Source of the DNA: Corylus avellana
Lineage: Eukaryota; Streptophyta; Magnoliopsida; Fagales; Betulaceae
Direction: 5' to 3'
Assembly (NCBI RefSeq): GCF_901000735.1
Contig: NC_081544.1
Location: 11,285,608 to 11,349,607, forward strand
DNA length: 64,000 nucleotides
Both the position numbers and the translations under genes were made by a program. Below, piece after piece: positions 33,537 through 45,413 of this stretch. Position 1 is the first letter of the stretch; each line of letters starts with the position of its first letter. Under the pieces are notes generated by a model. That model ran no database searches. It was not told the DNA's origin and was given only the letters and a program-made list of their open reading frames with translations.

Positions 33537-36099
33537 TTGATATGTCCTATTTTATCGATAGGCCATACGTTTCGGCACTCATCCTACGCGTGCACGGAAT
33601 CATATTCGCACACACACGAAGAAGGATGGTACATATCCGAATGATATAGTGAAGGAGAGATGTGTATGCTACTCACCTTTTATATGTTGTTTTGCTTATA
33701 TATTTAATAAATTATTTGCGATTAACAGTTCTATAACCCACAAACCCAATAATTAATGTCACATACAGGAAAGGATGGCAGAGCTTATACCCACCGACCC
33801 TGCAGCATCGTCTAGCGTCACAGAGGAAACGGTCAGGTAGGTGTCGAACGACGCGTTCGCACAGGCGCTTGAAAATAAGCCTGAGTATGCTGGTAAGCTT
33901 CAGATGGCCAGACGGAATATTCTGCCTATGCAGGGGTACATACACTCATACTATACAGCGTCACAGGCACGGTTAGGAAATGCCAGGCACTCCACGATAT
34001 CACAAGAAACACTTGACAGAGCGCTTGAGGCGGAGAGGGCAAAGCACAAGGAAGAGATAGATGCCTTGTTGGCCGAGAACAATGCGCGGGTAGCTCAGCA
34101 AGTGGCGGAGCAGATGGCTAAGAACAATGCGCGGGTAGATAAACAAGAGGCTAAACGTCAGGCAATTTTTGACGCCCGTTTACTCTAGCTTGAGGAAATG
34201 ATGCGGTTTCACACCGCAGGAGAAAGAGCGTCCCCACCCTTTGCGATGGTGCGATCGTCGGTCGATAGTGGACCAGGTAATGACATTTTTTAATGGTCAA
34301 TTTAGGTCTATAACTGTCCCTATATATATATGTGAACTTCTAAATTTAGAGTTTGGATATGTTGTAGTTCTTCTCATTAATTAATGATTTTGTAAATCCT
34401 GTTGAATTTGGTTTATATATCGTGGTTGGTTTGGTGGTGGATGTGGACTAGAGCTTTGTATTTGAAGTGTTTATTGATATTATGAGATGGACCACTATAG
34501 TCCTTGTAGAATATTAAGAATCTAGTGTACGTGATTGTATGAGTATGAAGCGATCAAGTCTACATTAGATGAATATCATAATTTTAAGTAGTTAATATAA
34601 CATGATTTGAATATATATAAACTCCTATGTGTTAATCTCCTCAACAAGTTAAATTATTACTGGAATATTTATATTTCAAATTGTTGGCTTTAATTTGGTC
34701 TGGTATGAAATAGTGTTGGTTGAGATAATTATTTAGAGTTATTCATGGGCGTATAAATGGATATAACTACATGGCACAAAGCAATACATGCATATCAATA
34801 CCATCAAGAACAGTTGTTCAGAAACTTAATTTTGTAACTTTAAATATAAATGGATATAAATGCACTCAATTCTAGAGAGGGAGCTTTTCCTTTTTCTTTA
34901 TCATCTCTTCCATTGAATCCCCTACATTAATAACCTATATGGAAGCTCTATAATTGCAATGGAAAAAAGAAAATGTTCCCATGTCTCACATAATTGCCAC
35001 GGCAAAAACGAAGCTCATCTTCTAATGTCTATAAATTTAACAAAAGCATTGCCTGCTCTGTGACCATACGTATAATATATATATATTTTTACTTAATTTT
35101 TGTTTTTTCTTTTATATGAATTTTTTGCTAACTTCAATGTTTTACCTATTTTTGTTATATCATTTACTGTGGAAGAATCAACAATTGAGTTGGGTGAATA
35201 TTCGGGCATTTTTCTTTCACTTTACATAGTGACGTTGCTCAATGACTGTTTGTATTATCATTTGCAGCTAGTGGATTTCATTTTGTTTCGTGAATATTGT
35301 TTGGTGATTGTTTGTTTTATTATTTACAGGTAATGGACATCGTGGAGAGGATGTTATCAATGTCAATGATCGACATTGAACATCTGGTTGGCTATTCACA
35401 CTTGTATAAGTTACTTTGTTGATGTAATTGTATTTGTGATAGTTTTATTGATGATAACAAAGATAGTTAAATTGGTGTATATTATGTTATTTGTGGTTGG
35501 CCATTCGCACTTGGTATACATGTGATTTTTTATGTCTTGCAGCTAGTTTTGGTGGATAGTTTGTGATTGATATTAATGGATATGACTTATGTTATTTGAT
35601 GGAAAACTTGTATATTATTTGTATGGATCGATGGATAAATTGTATATCAGGTTAATTGTAATCCAAAATTCGGGCACAATCCTGAAAAAATTCTAGGGTG
35701 AGGAAAAAAAAAATTTAAAAATAACAAAATTTTTCTGACGTGTCTTTTTATGACACGTTAGAAATTCTTGAAGTGTCATGGTCTCTGACACGTCAGTAGT
35801 TTCTGACGTGTCAATTTTTGACACGTCAGAATTTCCTGACGTGTCAATAAAGACACGTCAGAATATTTTCTAATGTGTCTTTTTTTGACACATCAGAAAA
35901 AATTTCTAACGTGTTAGATTTAACTCGTCAGAAATATCTGACGTGTTAATCTAACATGTCAGAAATTTTTCGTTTCTGACACCCACAATTGTAACGGCTG
36001 AAACACGTCAAAACTGGCTCGTCAAGAGGATTTTCTGATGTGTGAGACCAACTGACACGTCAGAAAATCTAAGTCAACAAAAAATTAGTTTTTTGTAGT
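33537..36099 (+). mobile_element. CACTA DNA transposon, left-truncated (unit B)
   Basis: Duplicate of 12389-15200. The right end reads TTTTTTGTAGT followed by T where the intact terminus has G, so the last base has mutated. The left breakpoint is the same as in unit A. This copy has only one version of the 296-bp unit, and additional subterminal repeat sequence between about 35880 and 36080. Confidence 0.85.
33603..34270 (+). pseudogene. CACTA plant transposase C-terminal fragment (unit B)
   Basis: Better preserved than the unit A copy. After the motif-bearing first piece, the second part reads MAELIPTDPAASSS, an in-frame TAG (33838-33840), then a 115-codon frame (33841-34188) with [33 protein letters not shown] and a coiled-coil tail rich in Lys, Glu and Ala. 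The conserved DxxYxxA-like AGK and HSxI blocks are typical of plant transposase (Ptta/En/Spm) C-termini. It lacks the catalytic region. Confidence 0.78.
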
Positions 36100-36100
36100 T

Positions 36101-36603
36101 CGAGCAGATTCTTTCCTAAACTGGTGACCATAACTTTCCGAGGAATCTTGCCTCGCTGGTCATAAACCTGCGAACTGCTGAGGTGGCTCCGTTACATGAA
36201 CATTCTCATCATCACCATACCGGCCTCTGCTCATCATAGATCGCCCTCGGGGAGAACCCGCTCGCATCCACGGTCCATACTCGTTCACTTTTCCCCTACC
36301 ATGTTTCCATCGAAGCTCTTCGTTCACACACCCCCTACTCCATGCCAGATAACCCCACACTTAAAACAGAATCTTGGGATTTTTTTCATACTGAAATTCA
36401 ATCCAAAGAGACTTGTTTTTCAGTTTTAGGATCCGTCCTCTTAGTAGTGGCTTGGAGAAATTTACTTGAGCTTTGCCTCAAAAATTCTCCCCAACCAATT
36501 CCCTCCTCGTTAGTATCCACATCTTCAACCACTCCCACAGTTGCACCCAATTTGTATCCCATCTCCCTCCCCATACATGAAAAGGGAAGATGGAACATTC
36601 GAA
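36101..36603 (-). pseudogene. LINE ORF1 remnant, C-terminal part (unit B)
   Basis: Duplicate of 15201-15703, bounded the same way by the CACTA terminus on the left and a gypsy LTR on the right. Minus-strand frames carry MFHLPFSCMGREMGYKLG and VWGYLAWSRGCVNEE, with stops. Confidence 0.6.
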
Positions 36604-39600
36604 TGATCGGATCCAAGGGATCTATCATAAGAAATTAGAAAGAATAACTAAAGAAAAGAAAATATAATGATCACTTCAAGGGGATCAGGCCTCCTATTCT
36701 TGCATTAAGCAAAAGTAATTTTCCATTTGATGAATTTGCCATACGGCATCTACAGCTTTTATAGGGGAAAAATTAAGTTAAATATGGAAGTACAAATTCA
36801 AGAGTAATTAAGAAAATGTGCAACTTGCAAGAAAACAAACTCTAGAAGGAAATTAACTTAGCGACCAAGCCAAGAGTAGGGACCAAGCAAAGACAGGACC
36901 AATGCGCTCTAGAACTTTATAGGGTCCATAAAAATGTGGTGACAGCTTGAAGGACGAACGCACCTAGATGGAGATTTGGCAGTAAGGTTGTAGATGGAGG
37001 AAGACCCAATCACCAATGTTCAATTCACGTTCACTCCTATGCTTATCGGCTTAATGCTTCAGGCGAGATTGGGCGGCGATTAGGTTATCCTTGAGAAGCC
37101 ACAAAAGTTGGGTGCGATCTTGAACAACATGGTCAACCTGATCCACCACCTACGAGCATGTAGGGTAGGTTGGTAGTATCGGAGGAGGCCGCCCATAAAC
37201 TGCTACAAAGGGAGTCATCTTGGAAGCAGAGTGATAATTGTTGTTATACCACCATTCGGCCCAAGGAAGCCATCGGACGCACTCCTTGGGCTTATCTCCT
37301 GTGAAACACCGCAAGTAGTTCTCCAAACACCAATTCACTACCTCTGTTTGTCTATCGGTTTGGGGATGATAGGCGGTCCTCATCTTTAATTGGGTGCCCT
37401 GCAAACGAAAAAGCTCCTTCCAAAAGTTAGAGGTAAAAATATTATCCCGATCACTTGCTATCGACTGAGGAACTCCATGCAATTTGACAATGTTGTCCAC
37501 AAAGAGCTGTGCAATAGCCAACGCCGTGTAGGGATGGGCAACGAGACAGAAGTGAGCATACTTCATTAGGCGATCCACCATAACAAAGATGGTGGTTTTA
37601 CCATGGGAGAATGGTAAGCTATCGATGAAGTCCATAGAGATAACTGTCCAAGCTTCGACAGAAATTGGAAAGGGTTGTAGTGGTCCAGGGCTTGCTACTG
37701 TTTCACCCTTCTATCGTTGGCAAACTTCGCATTTAGCGACAAACTGCTTGATATCCTACTTTATCTCCTTCCAATAAAAAATGCGAGAAATGAACTTGTA
37801 GATTCGAGGGAACCCGGAATGACTAGCACTAGGGGCTGCGTGTAATTCCTGCATGATAATAGATTTATGAGTGGAATTTGTAGCCAACATAATTCACCCT
37901 TTGTAGCGTAGATGGTTCACAACCAATGAGTGATGTGGAACAGAGGAAGGATCGTGGGTCAGTTGCTGAACAATATTTTGGAGCTCAGAGTCACCCCGCT
38001 GCTCTTCCTTAATGAGCTCAAAAGTGGGCGATGTGGGCGTAGATAGACTATGGAGTTCAGCATGCTTTGGGAGGCGAAAGAGCACATCGGCCACCAAATT
38101 CTCAACCCCTTTTTTGTAGACAATTTCATAGTCATACCCGAGCAATTTGGTTACCCACTTATGTTTCTCCATGGAGGAGATCCCTTGTTCCAACAAATAT
38201 TTTAGGCTGCAATGATCAGTTCGTATTTGGAACCGAGGGCCAATTAAGTAAGGTCTCCATTTCGTAACAGCATGGATGACAGCTAGCATCTCCTTGTTGT
38301 AGACAAACAAGCTTAGGTGTAATGTTGACAACGCCTTGCTGGTAAAGCCTAATGGTTGGCCCTCTTGCATAAGTATTGTGCCTATGCCAACACTTGAAGC
38401 ATCACTCTCAATGACCAAGGTTTTAGTGAAATTTGGCAAGGCTAGCACTAGTGTCGTTTTCATATCATGCTTGAGCTTGGAAAAAGCATCACCGGCCTCA
38501 TCAGACCATTTGAAAGCTTCCTTCTTAAGGAAAGCTGTTAATGGGGCACTGATCTTGCCATAATCTCGAACAAACTTTCGGTATATGCCAGTTAAACCTA
38601 AGAACCCTCGTAGAGCTTTAATTGTCTTCAGAACGGGACATGCTACCATGACTTGGATCTTAGAGAGATCTGCCACTACACCATCTTTGGACACAATGTG
38701 GCCAAGGTATTCTACCGCGGAGCTTGCAAAACTGCACTTAGACTTCTTCACAAAAAGGGAATGTTGCCGAAGAAAGGAAAATACAGCTCATAGATAACAC
38801 ATATGATCCTCAAGAGAAGAACTATAAGTGAGTATATCATCAAAAAAGATTAAAACAAACTTATATAAATAAGGCTAGAATATGTCTTTCATAAGACTCT
38901 AGAATGTTGATGGTGCGTTGGTCAAGCCAAAGGGCATTACCAAGAATTCATAGTGACCATCTTGAGTCTAAAAGGCTGTCTTCGATACATCTTCATCATG
39001 GAATCAAATTTGATGGCAGCCTGATAAGTGCTAAAATATTCATATTTTCAGCTCTTAAGTTGCATGTTTTAATCCCTTGGTTTTGGTTAATTAGGTCATT
39101 TTAATTCCTTCTGTGTTTTTCATACTTTTGTAGGCTTTTGGAAGAAAATGAAGTAAATCTAGATGATTTGGGCTCAAAAGAGAGAAGATGAAAAATTGGG
39201 AGCTCTCTGACATTGCGATCGATCATAGGGTACCTGCGATTGAGGGCAGCACCCGAGAAGACAAAGCACAATCTAGGCCAGGAGCGATCGAGCGCATGCC
39301 AAAAGAGGATCGATCGCAGACCTGCGATTGAGCGCACACGGGTTGCGATCGATCACACCCGTGTGCAGGAGACATATCAAGTGGCGGCCAGATTGTCATT
39401 CTTTCCATATTAGGGTTTTTCAACTCCCAATTGTAATAGGTTTTGAAACCCTACGAAATCCCTAGGTTTACTACTTTGTCAAGGACTTCTAAAGCCTATA
39501 AATAGACCCTTAAGCCTCTAGAATAGATATGCTTTGTAAGGAGAAGCAGAGGAGCTCTTGAAGTTCAAGTCTCAGGTTTATTCTTTTCTTTTCTTTTCTT

Positions 39601-40675
39601 TTATCTATGAAGATGTTTAACATCAATTTGATGTGTAGCTAATTTAATTAGTAGGGTTAGATTGAAGCCCTAGTTATGTTTAGTTAATATTTCAATATTG
39701 GCACCCTTGTAATGATCTTGTTGTGCTATTTAACTGGATTAATGCCTACTTGCATGAATTCCTCATATGTGTATGTCTGATCAACATATGCATGTGGTAT
39801 GGACTAGTTAGTTAAATCAATTTGGATGGCTAAGTCTTGGGTTTAACATAAGTAAGAAAGGAATCCACACCGTGATTCTTGGGTTAATCAACATGGGGAA
39901 CCGGGAGTATATGCGATGCCCTAGGCCTCATGTATTTGTCAATTTCCGTAGAACATATGCTTTCCTAAGGAACAACTTAGTATACACCATGCTAAATCCC
40001 TTAGAAAAGAAAAGAGTTAGAGTATACACCATGCCTAACTCGTTGCTTAGGAAAATCTATAGCCTTAGGACTATACGCCATGCCCTTAGGTTAACAAGCA
40101 TTAGATATGCATAACATGATCAAAGCATTGGCATATTGTTATATTAGCTAAATATAATTAGTGGTGGATATCGAAGCCCTACCTTTTATTATCATCATTT
40201 AGAAAAATCAATCTTTGTTTTACTTAAGGAACTTATTTTTAAACATAAATTCAGCAATCCTTGTGGGAATGATCCTGTACTTGCACCATATATTACTATG
40301 TTGACCTTGTGCACTTGTAGGTAAAACGTACAATTATTTACCTATTAATTCAGGTAGATATTTTGCACATCATAGCCCGAGCGAAGGTCTAATTTAGAAA
40401 ACAGTTGTGCGCCACCCAATTCATCAAGTAATTCATCTATTACAGGAATAGGATACTTATCTTTAGTAGTGATGCTGTTTAAAGCCTGATAATCCATGCA
40501 CATCTGCCAAGTTCCATCTTTCTTTTAGACGAGTAACACAGGGGAAGAATAAGGGCTGACGTTGGGTCTAATGATGCCGGCATCACGCATCTCTTGTACA
40601 ATCTGTTCTATTTCTGCTTTTTGAAAGTGGGGGTAGCGGTAAGGGCGTACATTAGTAGGTGCATTCCTAGGTATA
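36604..40675 (-). mobile_element. Ty3/gypsy element B, damaged duplicate of element A
   Basis: Minus-strand sequence matches element A from its 3' LTR to the reverse transcriptase. The LTR begins at about 36606 but is cut at about 36893 and joined straight to internal sequence, a deletion of about 370 bp that removes the LTR end and the chromodomain region. Integrase (37150-37635) has YAHFCLVAHPYTALAIAQLF and TAYHPQTDRQTE. RNase H is at 37894-38751. The reverse transcriptase is interrupted by the solo LTR (39022-40372) and resumes at 40378-40675, where the assembly gap begins. Protease, gag and the 5' LTR are not seen. Confidence 0.85.
39022..40372 (+). mobile_element. Solo LTR inserted in the reverse transcriptase of gypsy element B
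   Basis: A 1351-bp LTR begins TGATAAGTGC and ends GCACATCA. It is flanked by CAGCC (39017-39021) and TAGCC (40373-40377), a 5-bp target duplication with one change. Element A at about 18478 shows the uninterrupted site. The LTR has a GATCGATC-rich stretch (39212-39365), a TATAAATA box near 39499, a TTTTC microsatellite and repeated GTATACACCATGCC-like motifs. No internal element sequence is left, so it arose by LTR-LTR recombination. The same family occurs at 1-968 and, inverted, at 51762-53449. Confidence 0.92.
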
Positions 40676-40775
40676 NNNNNNNNNNNNNNNNNNNNNNNNN
40701 NNNNNNNNNNNNNNNNNNNNNNNNNNNNNNNNNNNNNNNNNNNNNNNNNNNNNNNNNNNNNNNNNNNNNNNNNNN
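40676..40775. other. Assembly gap (100 N)
   Basis: A run of 100 N joins the gypsy reverse transcriptase to intron 2 of beta-3. The round number suggests unknown size. The rest of gypsy B, the left part of a third unit and exon 3 of beta-3 may lie in it. Confidence 0.95.
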
Positions 40776-41524
40776 CTTTTTTTTTTTTTCAAAATTGGGA
40801 TTCACAATAATTAACTTTTCAAATTCTTGCAATTTTAGCAGCTAAATTGAGAGCGCCCAAATAGAACTCACTTGCCCGTGTTGGTGACTAAGGCCCAAAA
40901 TGTTTTTGGACAAGTAAATCTCATATCTACTCTCTCACATTAACTGTTCAAATTGGAAGCGATTTCGATAACTAATTTGTTGACTATCCACATCTTTTCT
41001 TCCCATTTTCTCTTTCTTTGTAAGATGTAAAACTGAAGATCTATTCCAACTCTATCTCACTTTTTTAGTGCTTGAAATAATGCCACTTAAAAGTACACTC
41101 AAATTTAAATAAACACAAGAGGAAATGTTTTTTCACTTAAATTAGCTTGAAACATATTCTTAAAACACTCATTTGTCTTAAAAAGTTGATTTTTTATGAC
41201 CATATAAAGTGAAAAGCTAGAACAAAACCGTGTATGGTCAACCACGTATTGGAATAGGATTCTCCCAATTTTAAGTATAAGGTCATGATTTAGTGTTGTA
41301 GCATCTAATGACATAGATGATATCATATCATTTAAATTTTTTGAATAACGTGAGATTTTATTTATCTGGTTATATCATTTAACAGCATTAAATACAACAT
41401 TAAATTTCGGCCAAAAAATAACTCTTCAAAGTTCCTTGTCTGCATGGATTGGGTTTATAAGTTAAATATAGCTGGAAAATATATGAGGGAGGCACAGAGA
41501 GGGAGGGAGGGAGAGAGAGAGTAC

Positions 41525-41632
41525 CTTGAGCACAACATAATTGATCTGTGGAAGAACCACTAGCATAAGGTGGGTAACGAGGCCATGTAGCAGCATTTGG
41601 ATTTGTCCTGGTTTCTTCAGAAGTAGAGAAAA
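41525..41632 (-). pseudogene. Potato type I inhibitor pseudogene beta-3, exon 2 only
   Basis: The 108-nt exon 2 is open and ends in a good donor (AAG then GTAC). It has the beta-type linker with PPYASGSS. The first base of the exon is changed (acceptor context TAG then TTTTC). Exon 1 is missing by the shared beta deletion; exon 3 would fall in the assembly gap or has been lost. A LINE 3' fragment follows in the former intron 1. Confidence 0.8.
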
Positions 41633-41961
41633 CTACCATGATATATAAATATTTGTTATTCAGCATTTAAAAGGATGACTTTAAAAGACAACTAATATTG
41701 ACAATATCCCTTATAAATAAAGGGAATCACAAAAAATTGCTTCCCTAACTTAACAAAAAGTAAAGGATTCTTCTAAAAACTATAACTATCTTGCCATATA
41801 GTTTGCATGTTCTCTTATGTGTTCTCTTATATTTAAACAGTTAGGCAGCTTTGCTTTTCAATTTAATTGACACTCGATTACCAATGTGTTCCTTAGCTTT
41901 CTCTAACATTTAGGTGATTACTTTGAATATTATTATATGAGCAATGTTTGGTACCACATAA

Positions 41962-42923
41962 TCCAATTTATATAGAAGAAAGGTGATAAAGGAGAGCTCG
42001 TGCCCTATTTGTGGTCTGGAGGAGGACACATTTTCCCATGCTTTAAAGGACTGTACAGCGGCAAGGGATGAATGGGGTGGGAGCATATGGAAATTTCAAA
42101 AAGCAAAGAGGAGGGGACTGGAATTCAAACAAATTTTTGCAGACATGCACTCTCAATGTGATAGCAAGGAGATGGACCTTTTTTCTGTTATAGCCAGACG
42201 TATTTGGCTTCAGAGGAATTCGGTGGTTCACAAAAACTTCTTTTCCATCCCAATCAACTGGTACATGAAGCTGTTACAGCTTTGGACGAATTTTGGAAAG
42301 CAAATGACGCAGGGCAGGAATTACATCGAACGCAGTTGGAGGTAACCACTATACCATGGAAGCAACCCCCAGCGAATATGGTCAAAATAAACTGGGATGC
42401 CGCTGTAGCAAAGACGCTCGAAAGAATCAGGCTGGGGGTAATCGCGAGGGACTGCTGGGGTCGGTTGATTATGGCTCGAAGCATTAGGAAGTTAATGAAT
42501 GTAGATCTAATGACAATAGAATCTATGGCAGCTTAACAAGGACTCCTTCTTGGGCTGGAATTAGGGACAACCGGAATAATATTTGAGGGCGATGCTAAAC
42601 AGGTCATACAGGAGGTGAATTCTCATGAGCCATGCAATAGTTATTTCGGTCACCTAGTGGAAGGCATCCAAACGATGATACATGATTTTGGTAATGCGAG
42701 CTTCAACTATATACCTCGGGATGGTAATTACGTAGCGCACAGGGTGGCTAAGGAGTCCATTACTCATGTCATGGATACAACGTGGAGGAACGAAATTCCA
42801 CTGTATATCTATGGTATTGTAAAGAGAGAGGAAGTCATTTCTTCTCCTTGATTGTATCGTTCTTATCATCGATTTTTGGAATAAGATATCCATTTCTCCA
42901 AAAAAAAAAAAAAAAAAAAAAAA
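41962..42923 (+). mobile_element. LINE 3' fragment in former intron 1 of beta-3
   Basis: The best preserved of the three copies of this insertion. A perfect 12-bp target duplication, GGTACCACATAA, lies at 41950-41961 and 42924-42935. The 120-codon frame 41983-42345 holds the zinc-binding region (SSCPICGLEEDTFSHALKDC) and RRIWLQRNSVVHKN. RNase H follows (42370-42851) with KINWDAAVAKTLERI, a stop, then YIPRDGNYVAH. The poly(A) run is 23 bp, longer than in the other copies. Confidence 0.9.
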
Positions 42924-43922
42924 GGTACCACATAAACCACTCACAAATGTCTCACAAATGTTTGATTAACTAGACAGATTCAAGATGTTAAATTGTTGAA
43001 ACAAATATAAACATTTCAAGCAAATATTTTATGATATAAATGGGAAAACTAAATTTAATATAACTTTAAGAAAGATGATTGTAGAGAATAAAGTTTTATT
43101 TCTGTTGTATGTTCAATTGTAAAATAAAATTGCATATTTATAGTTGAATAAGACCCTAAAAGAAAGGAAATACAATAATTAAAAAATCAGCATATTTACA
43201 ATAGTGAATACCATAGCAAATATTGCCAAAGTATGTTGAGAATATGAACTTGTTTTTAATTTATTGTACTCGTAATTACTTTTCATGTTTCTACCGCAAC
43301 TATAGAACAAATATTTTCATCCTTGAACATTGTCAAAACTAAGCTTCATAATATAATTGAAGATTAGTTTTTGACTGATTCTTTGATGTTGTCCATCAAA
43401 AGAGAAATAACTACAAAATTTAGTATAAATTTAGCTACATGATTTTCAGGATCTAAGAGAACAACGGGTCCTATTTTCATAGGTATTTAAAGTGAATTTT
43501 GAAATATATTATGAAGTAATTATTTGTATCTTTTCCTTTGATTTTTTTTTTAAAAAAAAAAAACAATGAATTGATACTAATTTCATTTTGTATTCATTTA
43601 ACCTTCAATTTTAATATAATTCTCATTCATACTTTCACCCTCATATCCTAAAATATTTTTTATTTATGATTTCCCTCTATCCATAAGACTTTTTGGCTCC
43701 GTCCCTGCTTGGTGAAGGGCATGGCCTCCATGTCTCCTTGTGGCTTTGCGTTTATATGTATATGTATATATCTAATTGATCCAACATCCATATTAAATAT
43801 ACTTTAGCAAATAACATTAGAAAAATCATGTACCTTTTGCTTCTCCTTTCAAATTGCTGATCAAAAGCAAAATAATAATACTCAGTATTTATTTGTTTCA
43901 AACTTCATTACAAAATGTAGTC

Positions 43923-44118
43923 TCAGCTAACTCTAGGTACCAAAATGATATTGTCATTACGATCAAGGACAAGGTATACGTGATTGCAACAGAAATCTGC
44001 AAGTCCTACCCAGCCTGGAGGTAGGACTACTGCTTTTACCATTGGGTTATCCTTTTGTATCACCGCTTGGCTTGCTGCTCATTCTTTCCAACCAATTCAG
44101 GCCATCAAAATTTGTGAC
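43923..44118 (-). pseudogene. Potato type I inhibitor pseudogene alpha-3, exon 3 only
   Basis: The exon matches alpha exon 3 but CGA (Arg59 in alpha-1) is now TGA, a stop just before WPELVG, and one base is deleted in the AAGGCGGTG codons, so it is 196 nt instead of 197. The last residues read VPRVS. The third unit stops in intron 2 at about 44510, where a LINE begins, so exons 1 and 2 are absent. Confidence 0.85.
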
Positions 44119-44695
44119 CTACAAAAATTGAATTAGCCTCAATATAGAACTTTGATGAAAATTATTCTTCCTAAAACATCACACTTCAATACAATTCCTT
44201 ACAAAATGATAATTAATTTCTATCTTGCCTAGATGCAGTTCTCTGAGCGTTAACATTTATTTAGGAAAAAGGGAACAAGAAGAAGAAGAAGACATTCATA
44301 AGCGTACACAATGATCATAGAGAAATGCACTTTAGTAGACTGTTATACAACTACCAAATAACTTGAATGATGTGGTCGTAAAAATCAGTCATTAATTTTT
44401 ATAATTTTTTAAGTTATGATTTTTACTACCACGTTATCATGTTATATGTCAGTCGTATAACAATCTACTAAGTAACCTTACTCGTAATAAGCATAACAAT
44501 AACTACAACAATTATTTTTTAATTTCTAACATTCTCTTTCAATATCTCAATGAAGAATACCAATGGCGATAATTCTCCGGTAGGATCTAGATTACCAAAG
44601 GTGATTTTCCTTATCCCTCTGTCCTTTTACTAGGGCATCCTTGGTGAATTTTCTAGTAGAAAGGGTTTAATCCCCAACCGGGTTATGCTAGTGGG

Positions 44696-45413
44696 GTGAT
44701 TGTTGGCTTTTTTGAAGAGTCAAAACTGTTGGCAGAAAACAAAGATCAGACGAGAGACGGGTCAAAGCAGACTAAAGGTGAACAAGTAGGGATAGCGATT
44801 ACAGATGATGATGTAGGTGAGATCCGTGACAGAGGGGAAACATGTTTGATAGGCAAAATTTGGGCGGAGAAGAAGATCAATAAGGAGGCTAAAACAGTGC
44901 TTTCTCGAATCTGGAAAGCCGAGGGATGTGTTTATTTTAAGGAGATTCAGGAAAATATGTGGATCTTTGAATTTTCTGAAGTGGCGATCAAGGAGCGAGT
45001 GATGACAGGTGGTCCTTGGTCCTTCGATCGACAGATTCTGATTCTCAACGAGTTCAATGGTCTAGTCCCTCCCTCTAGAATCAATTTCATGCACTCACCT
45101 TTTTGGATCCATGTTCATGATATGCCACTCCTATGCATGTCAAGAGCAATGGGAACCAAAATAGGAAGAACGCTAGGAGACTTGGAGGACGTAGATGTGG
45201 TAGGGGATGGAGCAGGATGGTTACGAAGCCTCCAGCTACGGGTCTCTATTGATCTCACTCAACCTCTTGTGTAGGGAAGAGAACTCATATTGGGAGGAAA
45301 TTCAGTGTGGGTTAACTTCAAATACGAACAACTGCCATTGTTTTGTTTTCATTGTGGTCGTATCCTGCATGGAGTCAAAGGTTGTCCCAAAAACCCAAGT
45401 AGAAGGAAGAACG
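44696..45413 (+). pseudogene. LINE ORF1 (DUF4283 and CCHC zinc knuckle)
   Basis: The open frame 44696-45274 encodes the DUF4283 RNA-binding domain (CLIGKIWAEKKINKEAK, MTGGPWSFDRQILILNEF, PFWIHVHDMPL). A single in-frame TAG at 45272-45274 separates it from the zinc knuckle CFHCGRILHGVKGC at about 45347-45388, which continues in the same frame. The real start may be an ATG upstream near 44551. The protein would bind LINE RNA during retrotransposition. Confidence 0.82.

Larger units (their letters stand above)
21685..40675. repeat. Segmental duplication, unit B
   Basis: Second copy of the block at 969-18780, directly repeated and in the same orientation. Unit B keeps a longer LINE (to 25727) but has a more damaged gypsy element, which lacks the gag region and carries a solo LTR (39022-40372). 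It ends at the 100-N gap at 40676. A third partial unit follows from 40776 to about 44510; it matches 9695-12388 of unit A and then jumps to sequence like 4885-5940. Confidence 0.85.

Noticed and set aside
40594..40845. Open frames spanning runs of N (40594-40845, 51025-51274)
   Set aside because: Most of each translation is unknown residues from assembly gaps.
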